Positions 1 through 5,565 of a DNA stretch of 5,658 nt are shown here, piece after piece. Origin of the DNA: Sulfurihydrogenibium yellowstonense SS-5. GTDB lineage: Bacteria > Aquificota > Aquificia > Aquificales > Hydrogenothermaceae. How positions within the stretch are numbered: the first letter of the stretch is position 1; each line of letters opens with the position of its first letter. The stretch is from positions 1 through 5,658 of the forward strand of contig NZ_ABZS01000105.1 of assembly GCF_000173615.1 (NCBI RefSeq), written 5' to 3'. The notes beneath the pieces are model-generated. The model did no database searches. It saw only the letters and a program-made list of their open reading frames with translations, and had not been told where the DNA came from. A program made the position numbers and the translations under genes.

Positions 1-1
1 T

Positions 2-106
2 AACGGTGTTTCTAATGTTTATATAGCCTTCTACTCTCAAAAGTTTAAAGAATCTTTTGAAGCTAAGTTGAAAGAAGAGGTAGAGAAGTTAAAAATTAAT
101 TCTTGA
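2..106 (+). CDS. C-terminal end of an unidentified protein (5' truncated)
   Basis: This frame is open from the left edge to a TGA at 104-106, giving 34 residues. The other two plus-strand frames are closed early by a TAA at 1-3 and a TAG at about 24. The peptide ends in a Lys/Glu-rich amphipathic stretch (KFKESFEAKLKEEVEKLK) that looks like a C-terminal helix of a cytoplasmic thermophile protein, preceded by a short hydrophobic segment (VYIAFY). That is too little to assign a family. No canonical GC-rich hairpin with a U-run follows it, although the folded repeat at 183-259 lies downstream. I am moderately sure it is coding and make no functional claim. Confidence 0.55.
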   Translation, partial: NGVSNVYIAFYSQKFKESFEAKLKEEVEKLKINS

Positions 107-182
107 AAAGTAGTTTAATATTAGGAAAGAGGTCAGTATATTGCGAGCGTGCTGTAAAAATTTTTGTAAGTTTACCTTTTCT

Positions 183-259
183 TGCTATTCTGAGGACTTT
201 AGTCCGAAGGATCTTCTGTTTTTAAAAAGAGGAGATTCTTCGCCGGCTGCAGAATGACA
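183..259. repeat. 77-bp imperfect inverted-repeat element, MITE/REP-like
   Basis: The ends TGCTATTCTG (183-192) and CAGAATGACA (250-259) are imperfect inverted complements. Inside lie three further self-complementary units: GGACT-TT-AGTCC (194-205), a 12-bp stem (206-217 with 230-241, two G-U wobbles in the plus-strand RNA) around an A/T-rich loop, and GCCGGC (242-247). The whole can fold as an outer stem closing a branched junction. The TTCTG...GAAGAATCTC type of sequence resembles intergenic repeats scattered through many bacterial genomes; that comparison is from memory. It lies between two convergent genes, so it may also help end transcription. No U-run directly follows either stem, so it is not a canonical terminator. 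Confidence 0.7.
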
Positions 260-297
260 ATGTGGATTTTTGAAAAAGTCTCAAATTAGTTCTTGAC

Positions 298-1269
298 TTA
301 CCATGCCTTCAATATCTGTTTAAGTTCTTCTAATTTTTCTCTATCTTCAGCATTTTCTATTTTCTCTAAAAGAAAATTTATAAATCTCAATACTTCATCT
401 TTAGAGGAGCAAGTACTGTAAAACTTAGTTCTAGTATTAAAAAACATATGTATTGTTTTAGGATAAAAGAAATCTAAAGAAAATAAACTAAGGAGGTTTC
501 TAACTAATGAAAGGTTATCTGTAAATACAATATGATAGACATACACAGGAGCAATATAGATTTTTATCTTTAAATCTTTTTGGTCTAAATTTATGCTTCT
601 ATTAAAAGGAGGTAGCCACTTGATAAAAGCATTTTGGATAATTTTGTTTTTGTAAACCTTGATATATTTTAAATTAAAGAGAGTTAATGAAAGATTTAAA
701 AAACCTATGATTAATATACTTACTATTATACTAAAAACTAACTCAATGTAATTAACATAATAGGTTGGCTCTTCTCTAATTTTATATATAAGAAGAATTG
801 TAGTACCTGTCATTAAAATAGCTAAAAATAACATAAACACAAATAACAATAATTTTGCAAAAATTGATATTAGGCTAAAATTATTTTTTAGCACTGTAAT
901 TGGTTCATCATCTCTTAGTTCAGCAAAATTTATTTTTTCTAAATATAAATCTTCTGAGAATGAATTTATTTTTTTATTATTTTGCATTTTTGCTGATTTT
1001 AATTCTCTTGTAAGAGAGAATGTAGCAAATGTAGCAAGTCCAATAGTAAGTAAGAAATACCCAGCAACCATACCAAGAATGATATAACCAGAAGTAGAAT
1101 CTTTGTACAATTCATAGAGTGCAGAGTTTCTATCTCTAACATAAACCTTGGATGTCTTATCTAAACTTCTACCTATACCACCTCTACCACCTTTTGCAAA
1201 AGATGGAAATGAAAAAATTAGAATAAAACTTATCACAAATACTAAAAGTTTTCTTAATAAGTTTTTCAT
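298..1269 (-). CDS. Unrecognised signal-peptide-bearing membrane protein
   Basis: This 323-residue protein is the last gene of the minus-strand operon, 27 bp after the regulator. Residues 1-25 form a clear signal peptide: basic start, long hydrophobic core, and probable cleavage after SFA. A short Gly/Arg patch (KGGRGGIGRS) follows. Three strongly hydrophobic segments at about 61-85, 132-162 and 173-200 should span the inner membrane. The soluble tail of about 120 residues has alternating beta-like strands and ends in a charged helix (about 290-322). That pattern of a membrane stem followed by beta strands and a closing helix is reminiscent of bacterial PH-like domains, but no diagnostic motif supports it. 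I do not recognise the family. The ATG is chosen because it begins the signal peptide. No Shine-Dalgarno is visible before it, so translation may depend on the upstream gene. Confidence 0.82.
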   Translation of the reverse strand: MKNLLRKLLVFVISFILIFSFPSFAKGGRGGIGRSLDKTSKVYVRDRNSALYELYKDSTSGYIILGMVAGYFLLTIGLATFATFSLTRELKSAKMQNNKKINSFSEDLYLEKINFAELRDDEPITVLKNNFSLISIFAKLLLFVFMLFLAILMTGTTILLIYKIREEPTYYVNYIELVFSIIVSILIIGFLNLSLTLFNLKYIKVYKNKIIQNAFIKWLPPFNRSINLDQKDLKIKIYIAPVYVYHIVFTDNLSLVRNLLSLFSLDFFYPKTIHMFFNTRTKFYSTCSSKDEVLRFINFLLEKIENAEDREKLEELKQILKAW

Positions 1270-1296
1270 ATTGTTTAGCTAAATAATTTTGATGAT

Positions 1297-2010
1297 TTAA
1301 CTAATCAAATCTTGAAGATAGTCTATATCAAAAATCTCTATTTTGCCTCTTTCTGTGTCTAATATTCCTTCTTTTTTCCATCTGCTTATTACTCTAATTG
1401 CTGTTTCTACCGTTGTTCCTGCCATTTCTGCTATATCTTGTCTTGTTATTGGGGCATTTATTACTACGTGGTCGCCTTCTTTCTTTCCAATCTTATCAAC
1501 AAGTTCGAGAATAAGCGTTGCTATTCTTCCTTCTACCTTTTCAACAGCTAAGCTTTTAAGTCTGTCATATGCTTCAAGAATATTTTTAGTAAGCTCGCAC
1601 GTTATTTTTACTGCTAAAGCAGGATACATTAAAAGCAGTTTTAAGAAATCCTGATTTGATATATATAAAACAGTTGTATCAATTAAAGCTTGAGCTGTAT
1701 AAGTATTAACAGGTGGTCTGTTATCTTTCATAACAAGCCATCCAAAGCTTTCGCCTTTTGTTGCAAGTCTTAGTATTACAGTTTTGCCTTCGTTCGTTTC
1801 TTTGATTAGCTTTACTATTCCATCTATTACAAAATAAATACCCGGCTCTTTATCTCCTTCATAGAATATGTATTCACCTTTCTTAAATTTCTTTACAACA
1901 AAGAACTTTTCTATATTTTTTAACTCTTCTTCTTTAAGCTCTTTAAATAGTTCTAACTCTTTTAAAGCCTCTATTTTATCTATATTTATCCTTTCTCTTT
2001 CTCTCTTCAT
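1297..2010 (-). CDS. Crp/Fnr-family transcriptional regulator
   Basis: A 237-residue protein of normal family length. Residues about 20-125 form the cyclic-nucleotide-binding-like jelly roll (GEYIFYEGDKEPGIYFVIDG, residues 45-64, with the family's turn glycines). A dimerisation helix follows at about 130-165, and a winged helix-turn-helix at about 187-230. The recognition helix TTVETAIRVISRW (199-211) keeps the FNR-type Val, Glu and Arg contact positions (V201, E202, R206) but has Ile where FNR has Ser. Only one cysteine exists (C138), so an FNR-type [4Fe-4S] sensor is ruled out. The phosphate-binding Arg-Ser of cAMP receptors is replaced near 96-103 (DNRPPVNT), so classic cAMP binding is unlikely. 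The effector is unknown. It starts 16 bp after the MCE gene with a weak G-rich ribosome site (GGGGGT). The family identity is secure; its targets are not visible. Confidence 0.95.
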   Translation of the reverse strand: MKRERERINIDKIEALKELELFKELKEEELKNIEKFFVVKKFKKGEYIFYEGDKEPGIYFVIDGIVKLIKETNEGKTVILRLATKGESFGWLVMKDNRPPVNTYTAQALIDTTVLYISNQDFLKLLLMYPALAVKITCELTKNILEAYDRLKSLAVEKVEGRIATLILELVDKIGKKEGDHVVINAPITRQDIAEMAGTTVETAIRVISRWKKEGILDTERGKIEIFDIDYLQDLIS

Positions 2011-2026
2011 TATTTACCCCCAAATT

Positions 2027-3574
2027 TTATCTAACTTTTGGCAAACTGCCGAGAAGATATTTTAAATAATTGTCTGTAAATACAAATCCACCACCTACAT
2101 AAAAGCCTCTAACGGAACTGTTTATTAAATCAGAGCCACCAAATTTTACAAATATTGGATAACCACTAAATCTGTACTCAAATCCAATATCGAACTCAGG
2201 ATTGTTTGGCTGATTTATCAAATCTTTTCTATTAAATTTATAAAGGTCTGATACTAATTTCAAATTATCGTTTAATACTATATCTGCACCAAGGCCTGCT
2301 GAAGAATCTTTAATACCAAAACGAGCCCAAAGCTGTGTAGAGCCAAGTGTTAATATTTTTCTTGCATATTGAAGGTCAAAAAGTATTCCATATTTTTTTG
2401 TTACGTATGTTGTAGTTGTTCCGTTTGAAGTAATCTCTTCTTTTTTATCTACATAACCTTGGGAGTTAGAAAGTATTCCAACATAGTAGTACCTGTCATC
2501 TGTTGGTATAAATCTAAATGCTGCACCAGCTTTTGAATCATCGTTTCCTGTATGTTTCTCGCCTTGCATGATAACTTCAAGATTAGACTCTTTTACAACT
2601 TTAAACGGTTCTGCGAAAGATTTTACACCCTCATTTACGTTATTGTATAAATCATCTTGATTTACTAATTTTCCAAGAGTTCCTTTTCCTTCGTTAACTT
2701 TTGCCAAAAGTTCGTTTAAGTTTTGGGATGCTTTTTTGATATTTTCAATTGAGAGTTTTAAATCTTGTCTATTTTCACTAACGGCTTGTTCTATTTGTGT
2801 AGCTGCTTTATCTACAGAATCAAGAGTCTTAGGAGCTTTTTCTTTCAATGCAATAGATAGGTCTTTTAAGTTAGCAATCAACTTTCTTATATCTTCTCTG
2901 TTTTCTGCTGTTATATTTTTAGTGTTTTCAAGAGTTTTGTCTAAGTTTTGAATAATGCTTGGAAGCTGTTGCCTAATATCTGCTGTAATCTGTCTGATAT
3001 TGGCTATAGACTGTCTTATATCTTCTTTGTTTTCTACTACAACATCATTTGTGTTTGAAGCAAATTTATCAAAATCTTCTATGAGTTTCTTTAATCTATC
3101 GTCACCGGTGGCTTTGTTTAAGTTATCCATTAGCTGAGCGAATTTTTGCGCTGCAACGTTGATTTGATTTATCATCTCTTCCGTTGAAGCAATTTTTGCT
3201 TGATTTTGAATAACCTGATTTTCTGCTAAATTACCGGTGTTAGGGCTGCCTGGGTTTATATAGATATACTTATCCCCCATTAAACCATAAGTTCTAATTG
3301 AAACAGTTGCATTTTTGTATAAAGGTATTTCTTTTTTTATTTTTAAAATAGCTTTAACTTTTCCATTTTCAAAGCTTATATCTTCAACTCTACCTGCTTT
3401 TACACCTAAAACCTGAACATCTGCACCCTTAGATAAACCCTGAGCATCGTCAAAGTAAACATAGTAGGTCTTAAAAGATTGACCTAACTCTTTGCCGCTA
3501 AATTTTATAATCAAATATCCTGTTAAAATTGATACCAATAAAACAAATATTCCTACTTTTTGTGAAGTTTTCAT
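2027..3574 (-). CDS. mlaD: MCE/MlaD-family lipid-transport protein with C-terminal beta-barrel-like domain
   Basis: A 515-residue protein, far longer than the roughly 180 residues of E. coli MlaD. Residues 7-24 are one transmembrane anchor with no cleavage site. Residues 37-110 are an MCE domain: YFDDAQGLSKGADVQVLGVK, then GRVEDI, and MGDKYIYINPG at its end. Residues about 130-300 are helical and contain three exact-period 43-residue repeats. The GKGTLGKLVNQDDLY segment (297-310) is common in long MCE proteins. Residues about 345-500 are strand-rich with alternating aromatic and polar residues and turn glycines, as in an outer-membrane barrel of perhaps 8-10 strands. MCE proteins move phospholipids between membranes with an MlaE permease and MlaF ATPase, neither of which is in the window. 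The start lies 2 bp after the previous stop, with GGAG (3583-3586) inside that gene, so translation is probably coupled. The MCE assignment is firm; the barrel is inferred. Confidence 0.93.
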   Translation of the reverse strand: MKTSQKVGIFVLLVSILTGYLIIKFSGKELGQSFKTYYVYFDDAQGLSKGADVQVLGVKAGRVEDISFENGKVKAILKIKKEIPLYKNATVSIRTYGLMGDKYIYINPGSPNTGNLAENQVIQNQAKIASTEEMINQINVAAQKFAQLMDNLNKATGDDRLKKLIEDFDKFASNTNDVVVENKEDIRQSIANIRQITADIRQQLPSIIQNLDKTLENTKNITAENREDIRKLIANLKDLSIALKEKAPKTLDSVDKAATQIEQAVSENRQDLKLSIENIKKASQNLNELLAKVNEGKGTLGKLVNQDDLYNNVNEGVKSFAEPFKVVKESNLEVIMQGEKHTGNDDSKAGAAFRFIPTDDRYYYVGILSNSQGYVDKKEEITSNGTTTTYVTKKYGILFDLQYARKILTLGSTQLWARFGIKDSSAGLGADIVLNDNLKLVSDLYKFNRKDLINQPNNPEFDIGFEYRFSGYPIFVKFGGSDLINSSVRGFYVGGGFVFTDNYLKYLLGSLPKVR

Positions 3575-3576
3575 CT

Positions 3577-4572
3577 TTACTTCTCCAAAATAGTTTCTTC
3601 CACTTTCATTCCAAAATGTCTTCCAGCCTCTTCTACGTAGCCGACAATTTCATCTCCGACTTTTAAATCTACCACAGATATTGGCGTTCCATCAGGTTTT
3701 ACAACTCTTATTGTTTCTGCATTTTGTAGTACTGCTGATAGTTTTTTTCCTTCATATTCAGCTTCTATTAAAAGCATAGGTCTTCTTTCTACCTTAGCCC
3801 TTCCTACATAGACAACCCTTCCGTTTCCGTTAAAATCATAAATCATTACTTCTTTTCCTGCTGAAAGCTCGCTTAAGTAGGTAGTTTTTCCATTTGGCAC
3901 TCTTGTATACATATGAACTGCACCGGCATTAACTCTAAACGGTCTTGAAGCTACGTATTCAGATTCTTCCGTTTCTCCATGAACTAAAATCATTCCGGCT
4001 GAAGAATTTCCGACAAGCATTCCTTCACCACGTTTTAAGAGAGAGGTTGTATCTACCGCAACCCTATCACCCATTCCAATAGGTTTTATTGCGGTCACTT
4101 TTGCTTTAATAAAGTTTAATTTTTCAGTATCTTCTTTAATAACCTTAGCTACTTTTTTTACTTCGTTCATGTCTGTTGTTCTTAAAACAATACCTTTAAC
4201 TCCCTTTTCAAGAATGCCAGCAGAGGTCTTTGCTTCTTCTGAATTTTTAACAATTGAGTATATATTGGGAGATTGGGCAATTAAGTTTTCAAGTGGAATG
4301 ATAGTCCAGTCTGTTGTTTCTACGATTACTTTTTTACCACTTTTTGCAAGATTTGCCGCCTTTTCTTCATCAGCTTTATTTTCTATTTTTACTATTACAA
4401 AATCGTCAGAAAGATTTCCTTCTTTGTCTTGGATTATCAATTTAACTCTTCCCAGCTTTTTTATATCATTTGCTTGTTCTTCTTTTATTAATATAAAATC
4501 AACTCCAGATTCTATTGCGGTTGTTATTACAGCTTTAGGAACATTTCTGGCATCAAGAATAAACTCTTTCAT
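3577..4572 (-). CDS. 3-dehydroquinate synthase II (archaeal-type)
   Basis: A full-length 331-residue member of the DHQ synthase II family (MJ1249 type). In archaea this enzyme oxidatively deaminates 2-amino-3,7-dideoxy-D-threo-hept-6-ulosonate with NAD+ and cyclises it to 3-dehydroquinate, entering the shikimate pathway without DAHP or AroB. Family blocks are visible in order: ETTDWTIIPLENLIA (85-99), GMGDRVAVDT (166-175), GEGMLVGNSSAGMILVH (182-198), ASRPFRVNAGAVHMYTRVP (208-226), TYLSEL (231-236), KVERRPMLLIEAE (260-272), LQNAETIRVV (282-291), LKVGDEIVG (303-311) and GRHFGMKVEE (317-326). It is cytoplasmic. It is the first gene of the minus-strand operon. The ATG at 4570-4572 has an ideal AAGGAG site (4578-4583) five bases away. 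The MCE gene follows after 2 bp. No frameshift or missing block is seen. Confidence 0.95.
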   Translation of the reverse strand: MKEFILDARNVPKAVITTAIESGVDFILIKEEQANDIKKLGRVKLIIQDKEGNLSDDFVIVKIENKADEEKAANLAKSGKKVIVETTDWTIIPLENLIAQSPNIYSIVKNSEEAKTSAGILEKGVKGIVLRTTDMNEVKKVAKVIKEDTEKLNFIKAKVTAIKPIGMGDRVAVDTTSLLKRGEGMLVGNSSAGMILVHGETEESEYVASRPFRVNAGAVHMYTRVPNGKTTYLSELSAGKEVMIYDFNGNGRVVYVGRAKVERRPMLLIEAEYEGKKLSAVLQNAETIRVVKPDGTPISVVDLKVGDEIVGYVEEAGRHFGMKVEETILEK

Positions 4573-4577
4573 TCATA

Positions 4578-4616
4578 CTCCTTAACTAAGTTTATGGTTT
4601 TCTTAATTTTATCATA
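4578..4616 (-). promoter_or_regulatory. Probable promoter and ribosome site of the four-gene minus-strand operon
   Basis: The divergent gap must hold the operon promoter, because the three downstream gaps are only 2, 16 and 27 bp. On the minus strand TATGAT (4616-4611), overlapping into TAAAAT (4611-4606), is the best -10 candidate, but no good -35 sits 16-18 bp above it. AAGGAG at 4583-4578, five bases before the ATG, is a strong ribosome site. The ribosome site is secure; the -10 call is tentative. Confidence 0.4.
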
Positions 4617-4622
4617 AATTAA

Positions 4623-4649
4623 TTGTGATTACCATTAAAATGGTATAAT
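4623..4649 (+). promoter_or_regulatory. Extended -10 promoter for the Yip1-like gene
   Basis: TATAAT (4644-4649) is a perfect -10 hexamer preceded by TGG (4641-4643), which makes an extended -10 (TGnTATAAT). A weak -35, TTGTGA (4623-4628), lies 15 bp upstream. Such promoters often tolerate a poor -35. Transcription would start near 4656, leaving a leader of about 29 bases before the ATG at 4685, with GAGGTGG (4674-4680) as ribosome site. Confidence 0.7.
4630..4645. promoter_or_regulatory. Perfect inverted repeat overlapping the -10, candidate operator
   Basis: TACCATT (4630-4636) and AATGGTA (4639-4645) are perfect inverted complements with a 2-bp spacer. The right arm contains the TG of the extended -10 and its first two bases, so a bound dimer would block RNA polymerase at the Yip1-like gene. 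The minus-strand operon is transcribed from the same gap. It does not match the FNR consensus TTGAT-N4-ATCAA, so the regulator encoded nearby is not the obvious ligand. Confidence 0.4.
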
Positions 4650-4684
4650 TTAAAAACTAATAAAGCATTGTTTGAGGTGGTTAA

Positions 4685-5335
4685 ATGTTAGATATATATC
4701 TAAATCCAAAAAAATCTATGGAAAAATTAGAGATTAAAGGCTACTTTGAAATGTTTTTAAAATATATTCTTCCTTTCTCTTTCTTTCCAGTACTTGGATA
4801 TCTAATTGGTTTTACAGTATTAAAGTCAAACTATGTTTCTTCTATAAACCAGTTTTTAGACATGCTTAAAAATGACCCAAAGGCTGACAAATCAACTATT
4901 GACTATATGAATTTGATTTTAAACATGCTTCAAAATAATGATTTTAATAAAATCTTAATTTTCTTATTGATTGTATGGATATTTGAAATTTTTAAACCTA
5001 TATTTTTAACAGGTTTAACTTACTTTTTTGGCAAATCTTTTGGCGGCGAGGATAATCCAATAAAAGTATTTAACCTTGTAGCCTATGCTGTTATACCCGT
5101 TTATCTATCTGAAATTACGTATATGATAAATTCTTCACTAACTGCTATTGCATTGTTTTTAAGCAGCTTCTATATGTTTTACATTATTTTTATAGGAAGT
5201 GAAAAGATTCTAAAAGTGCCTTCAGAAAATTCTAAAAACTTTCAGTTTATAGTGGTACTTATTATCTTTTATGTAATATTAAGTGGAATTTTAGGAATGC
5301 TTCAAACTAAGCTTATCCAGATGCTAATTAGCTAA
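4685..5335 (+). CDS. Yip1-like polytopic membrane protein
   Basis: A 216-residue, very hydrophobic protein with about five predicted membrane segments: roughly 24-46, 89-114, 128-147, 150-172 and 186-207. A short polar N-terminus (LDIYLNPKKSMEKLE) precedes the first, and a charged loop at about 50-88 separates the first two. The NPKK start, the large helix-2 region ending in FFGKSFGG (114-121), and the VFNLVAYAVIPVYLSEI block (128-144) resemble bacterial Yip1-domain proteins. Their function is generally unknown; eukaryotic relatives act in membrane trafficking. There is no signal peptide or catalytic motif. It is transcribed alone, divergently from the four-gene operon, from an extended -10 promoter. 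The ribosome site GAGGTGG lies four bases before the ATG. The membrane topology is clear; the family call is from the motif pattern and could be wrong. Confidence 0.75.
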   Translation: MLDIYLNPKKSMEKLEIKGYFEMFLKYILPFSFFPVLGYLIGFTVLKSNYVSSINQFLDMLKNDPKADKSTIDYMNLILNMLQNNDFNKILIFLLIVWIFEIFKPIFLTGLTYFFGKSFGGEDNPIKVFNLVAYAVIPVYLSEITYMINSSLTAIALFLSSFYMFYIIFIGSEKILKVPSENSKNFQFIVVLIIFYVILSGILGMLQTKLIQMLIS

Positions 5336-5397
5336 TTTAATTTACAAGTTATGCCGGTTTGGAGAAAATTTAGATTTGTTTAGACATATAAAGTATG

Positions 5398-5425
5398 ATC
5401 AAATTATGTATTTGATATACATCGG
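5398..5425. promoter_or_regulatory. Inverted repeat overlapping an FNR-like site
   Basis: ATCAAAT (5398-5404) and ATTTGAT (5410-5416) are perfect inverted complements with a 5-bp spacer. The right arm also begins TTGATATACATCGG (5412-5425), which matches 8 of the 10 fixed bases of the FNR-family consensus TTGAT-N4-ATCAA. It lies about 140 bp upstream of the secreted-protein gene. A TAGACA (5381-5386) resembling a -35 sits just before it, but no convincing -10 follows. AT-rich sequence makes chance matches likely. Confidence 0.3.
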
Positions 5426-5448
5426 ATGATAAATTAAGTAAAAGTATA

Positions 5449-5517
5449 AGATTGCCAGCTACGGAGTGACAGAAAAAATAATACCTTTATCAAAAACTTT
5501 TTTAGAAAACAGTCTCA
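5449..5517. repeat. Decayed interspersed-repeat remnant
   Basis: AGATTGCCAGCTACGGAGTGACA (5449-5471, shown in part: AGATTGCC...GAGTGACA) looks like one end of the bacterial intergenic repeat type that reads TGTCA...GCAATCT on the other strand. A TTTTTTAGAAAACAGTCTCA tail (5498-5517) closely matches TTTTTGAAAAAGTCTCA at 267-283, which likewise lies a few bases beyond the TGACA end of the 183-259 element. The two gaps therefore share an arrangement of repeat end plus tail. No matching left end is seen here. Confidence 0.4.
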
Positions 5518-5552
5518 GGCAAAATTTAGAAGAAAAATTTTAAAAATTAAAT

Positions 5553-5558
5553 AGGAGG
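5553..5558 (+). promoter_or_regulatory. Strong Shine-Dalgarno fixing a TTG start
   Basis: A full AGGAGG lies 7 bases before the TTG at 5566-5568. No in-frame ATG follows within the visible signal peptide, so this site decides the non-ATG start. Confidence 0.8.
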
Positions 5559-5565
5559 GAAAAAC

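Noticed and set aside
156..165. AAAAATTTTT palindrome considered as part of a terminator for the left-edge gene
   Set aside because: There is no GC-rich stem; it is expected by chance in this composition.
1343..3137. Plus-strand open frames at 1343-1654, 1868-2065, 2736-2951 and 2955-3137 opposite the regulator and MCE genes
   Set aside because: They are Ser/Phe/Ile-rich antisense readings of well-supported minus-strand genes, with no family resemblance.
4169..4585. 138-codon plus-strand open frame opposite the synthase gene
   Set aside because: It is antisense to a gene with unmistakable conserved blocks, and its composition is that of a reverse-complement shadow.
4624..4628. TGTGA, a CRP half-site in the divergent promoter
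   Set aside because: No TCACA partner lies at the required spacing, and the encoded regulator has FNR-type rather than CRP-type contact residues.
5351..5383. Ten-codon open frame starting at an ATG in the second gap (MPVWRKFRFV)
   Set aside because: It is very short, with no ribosome site or conserved context.
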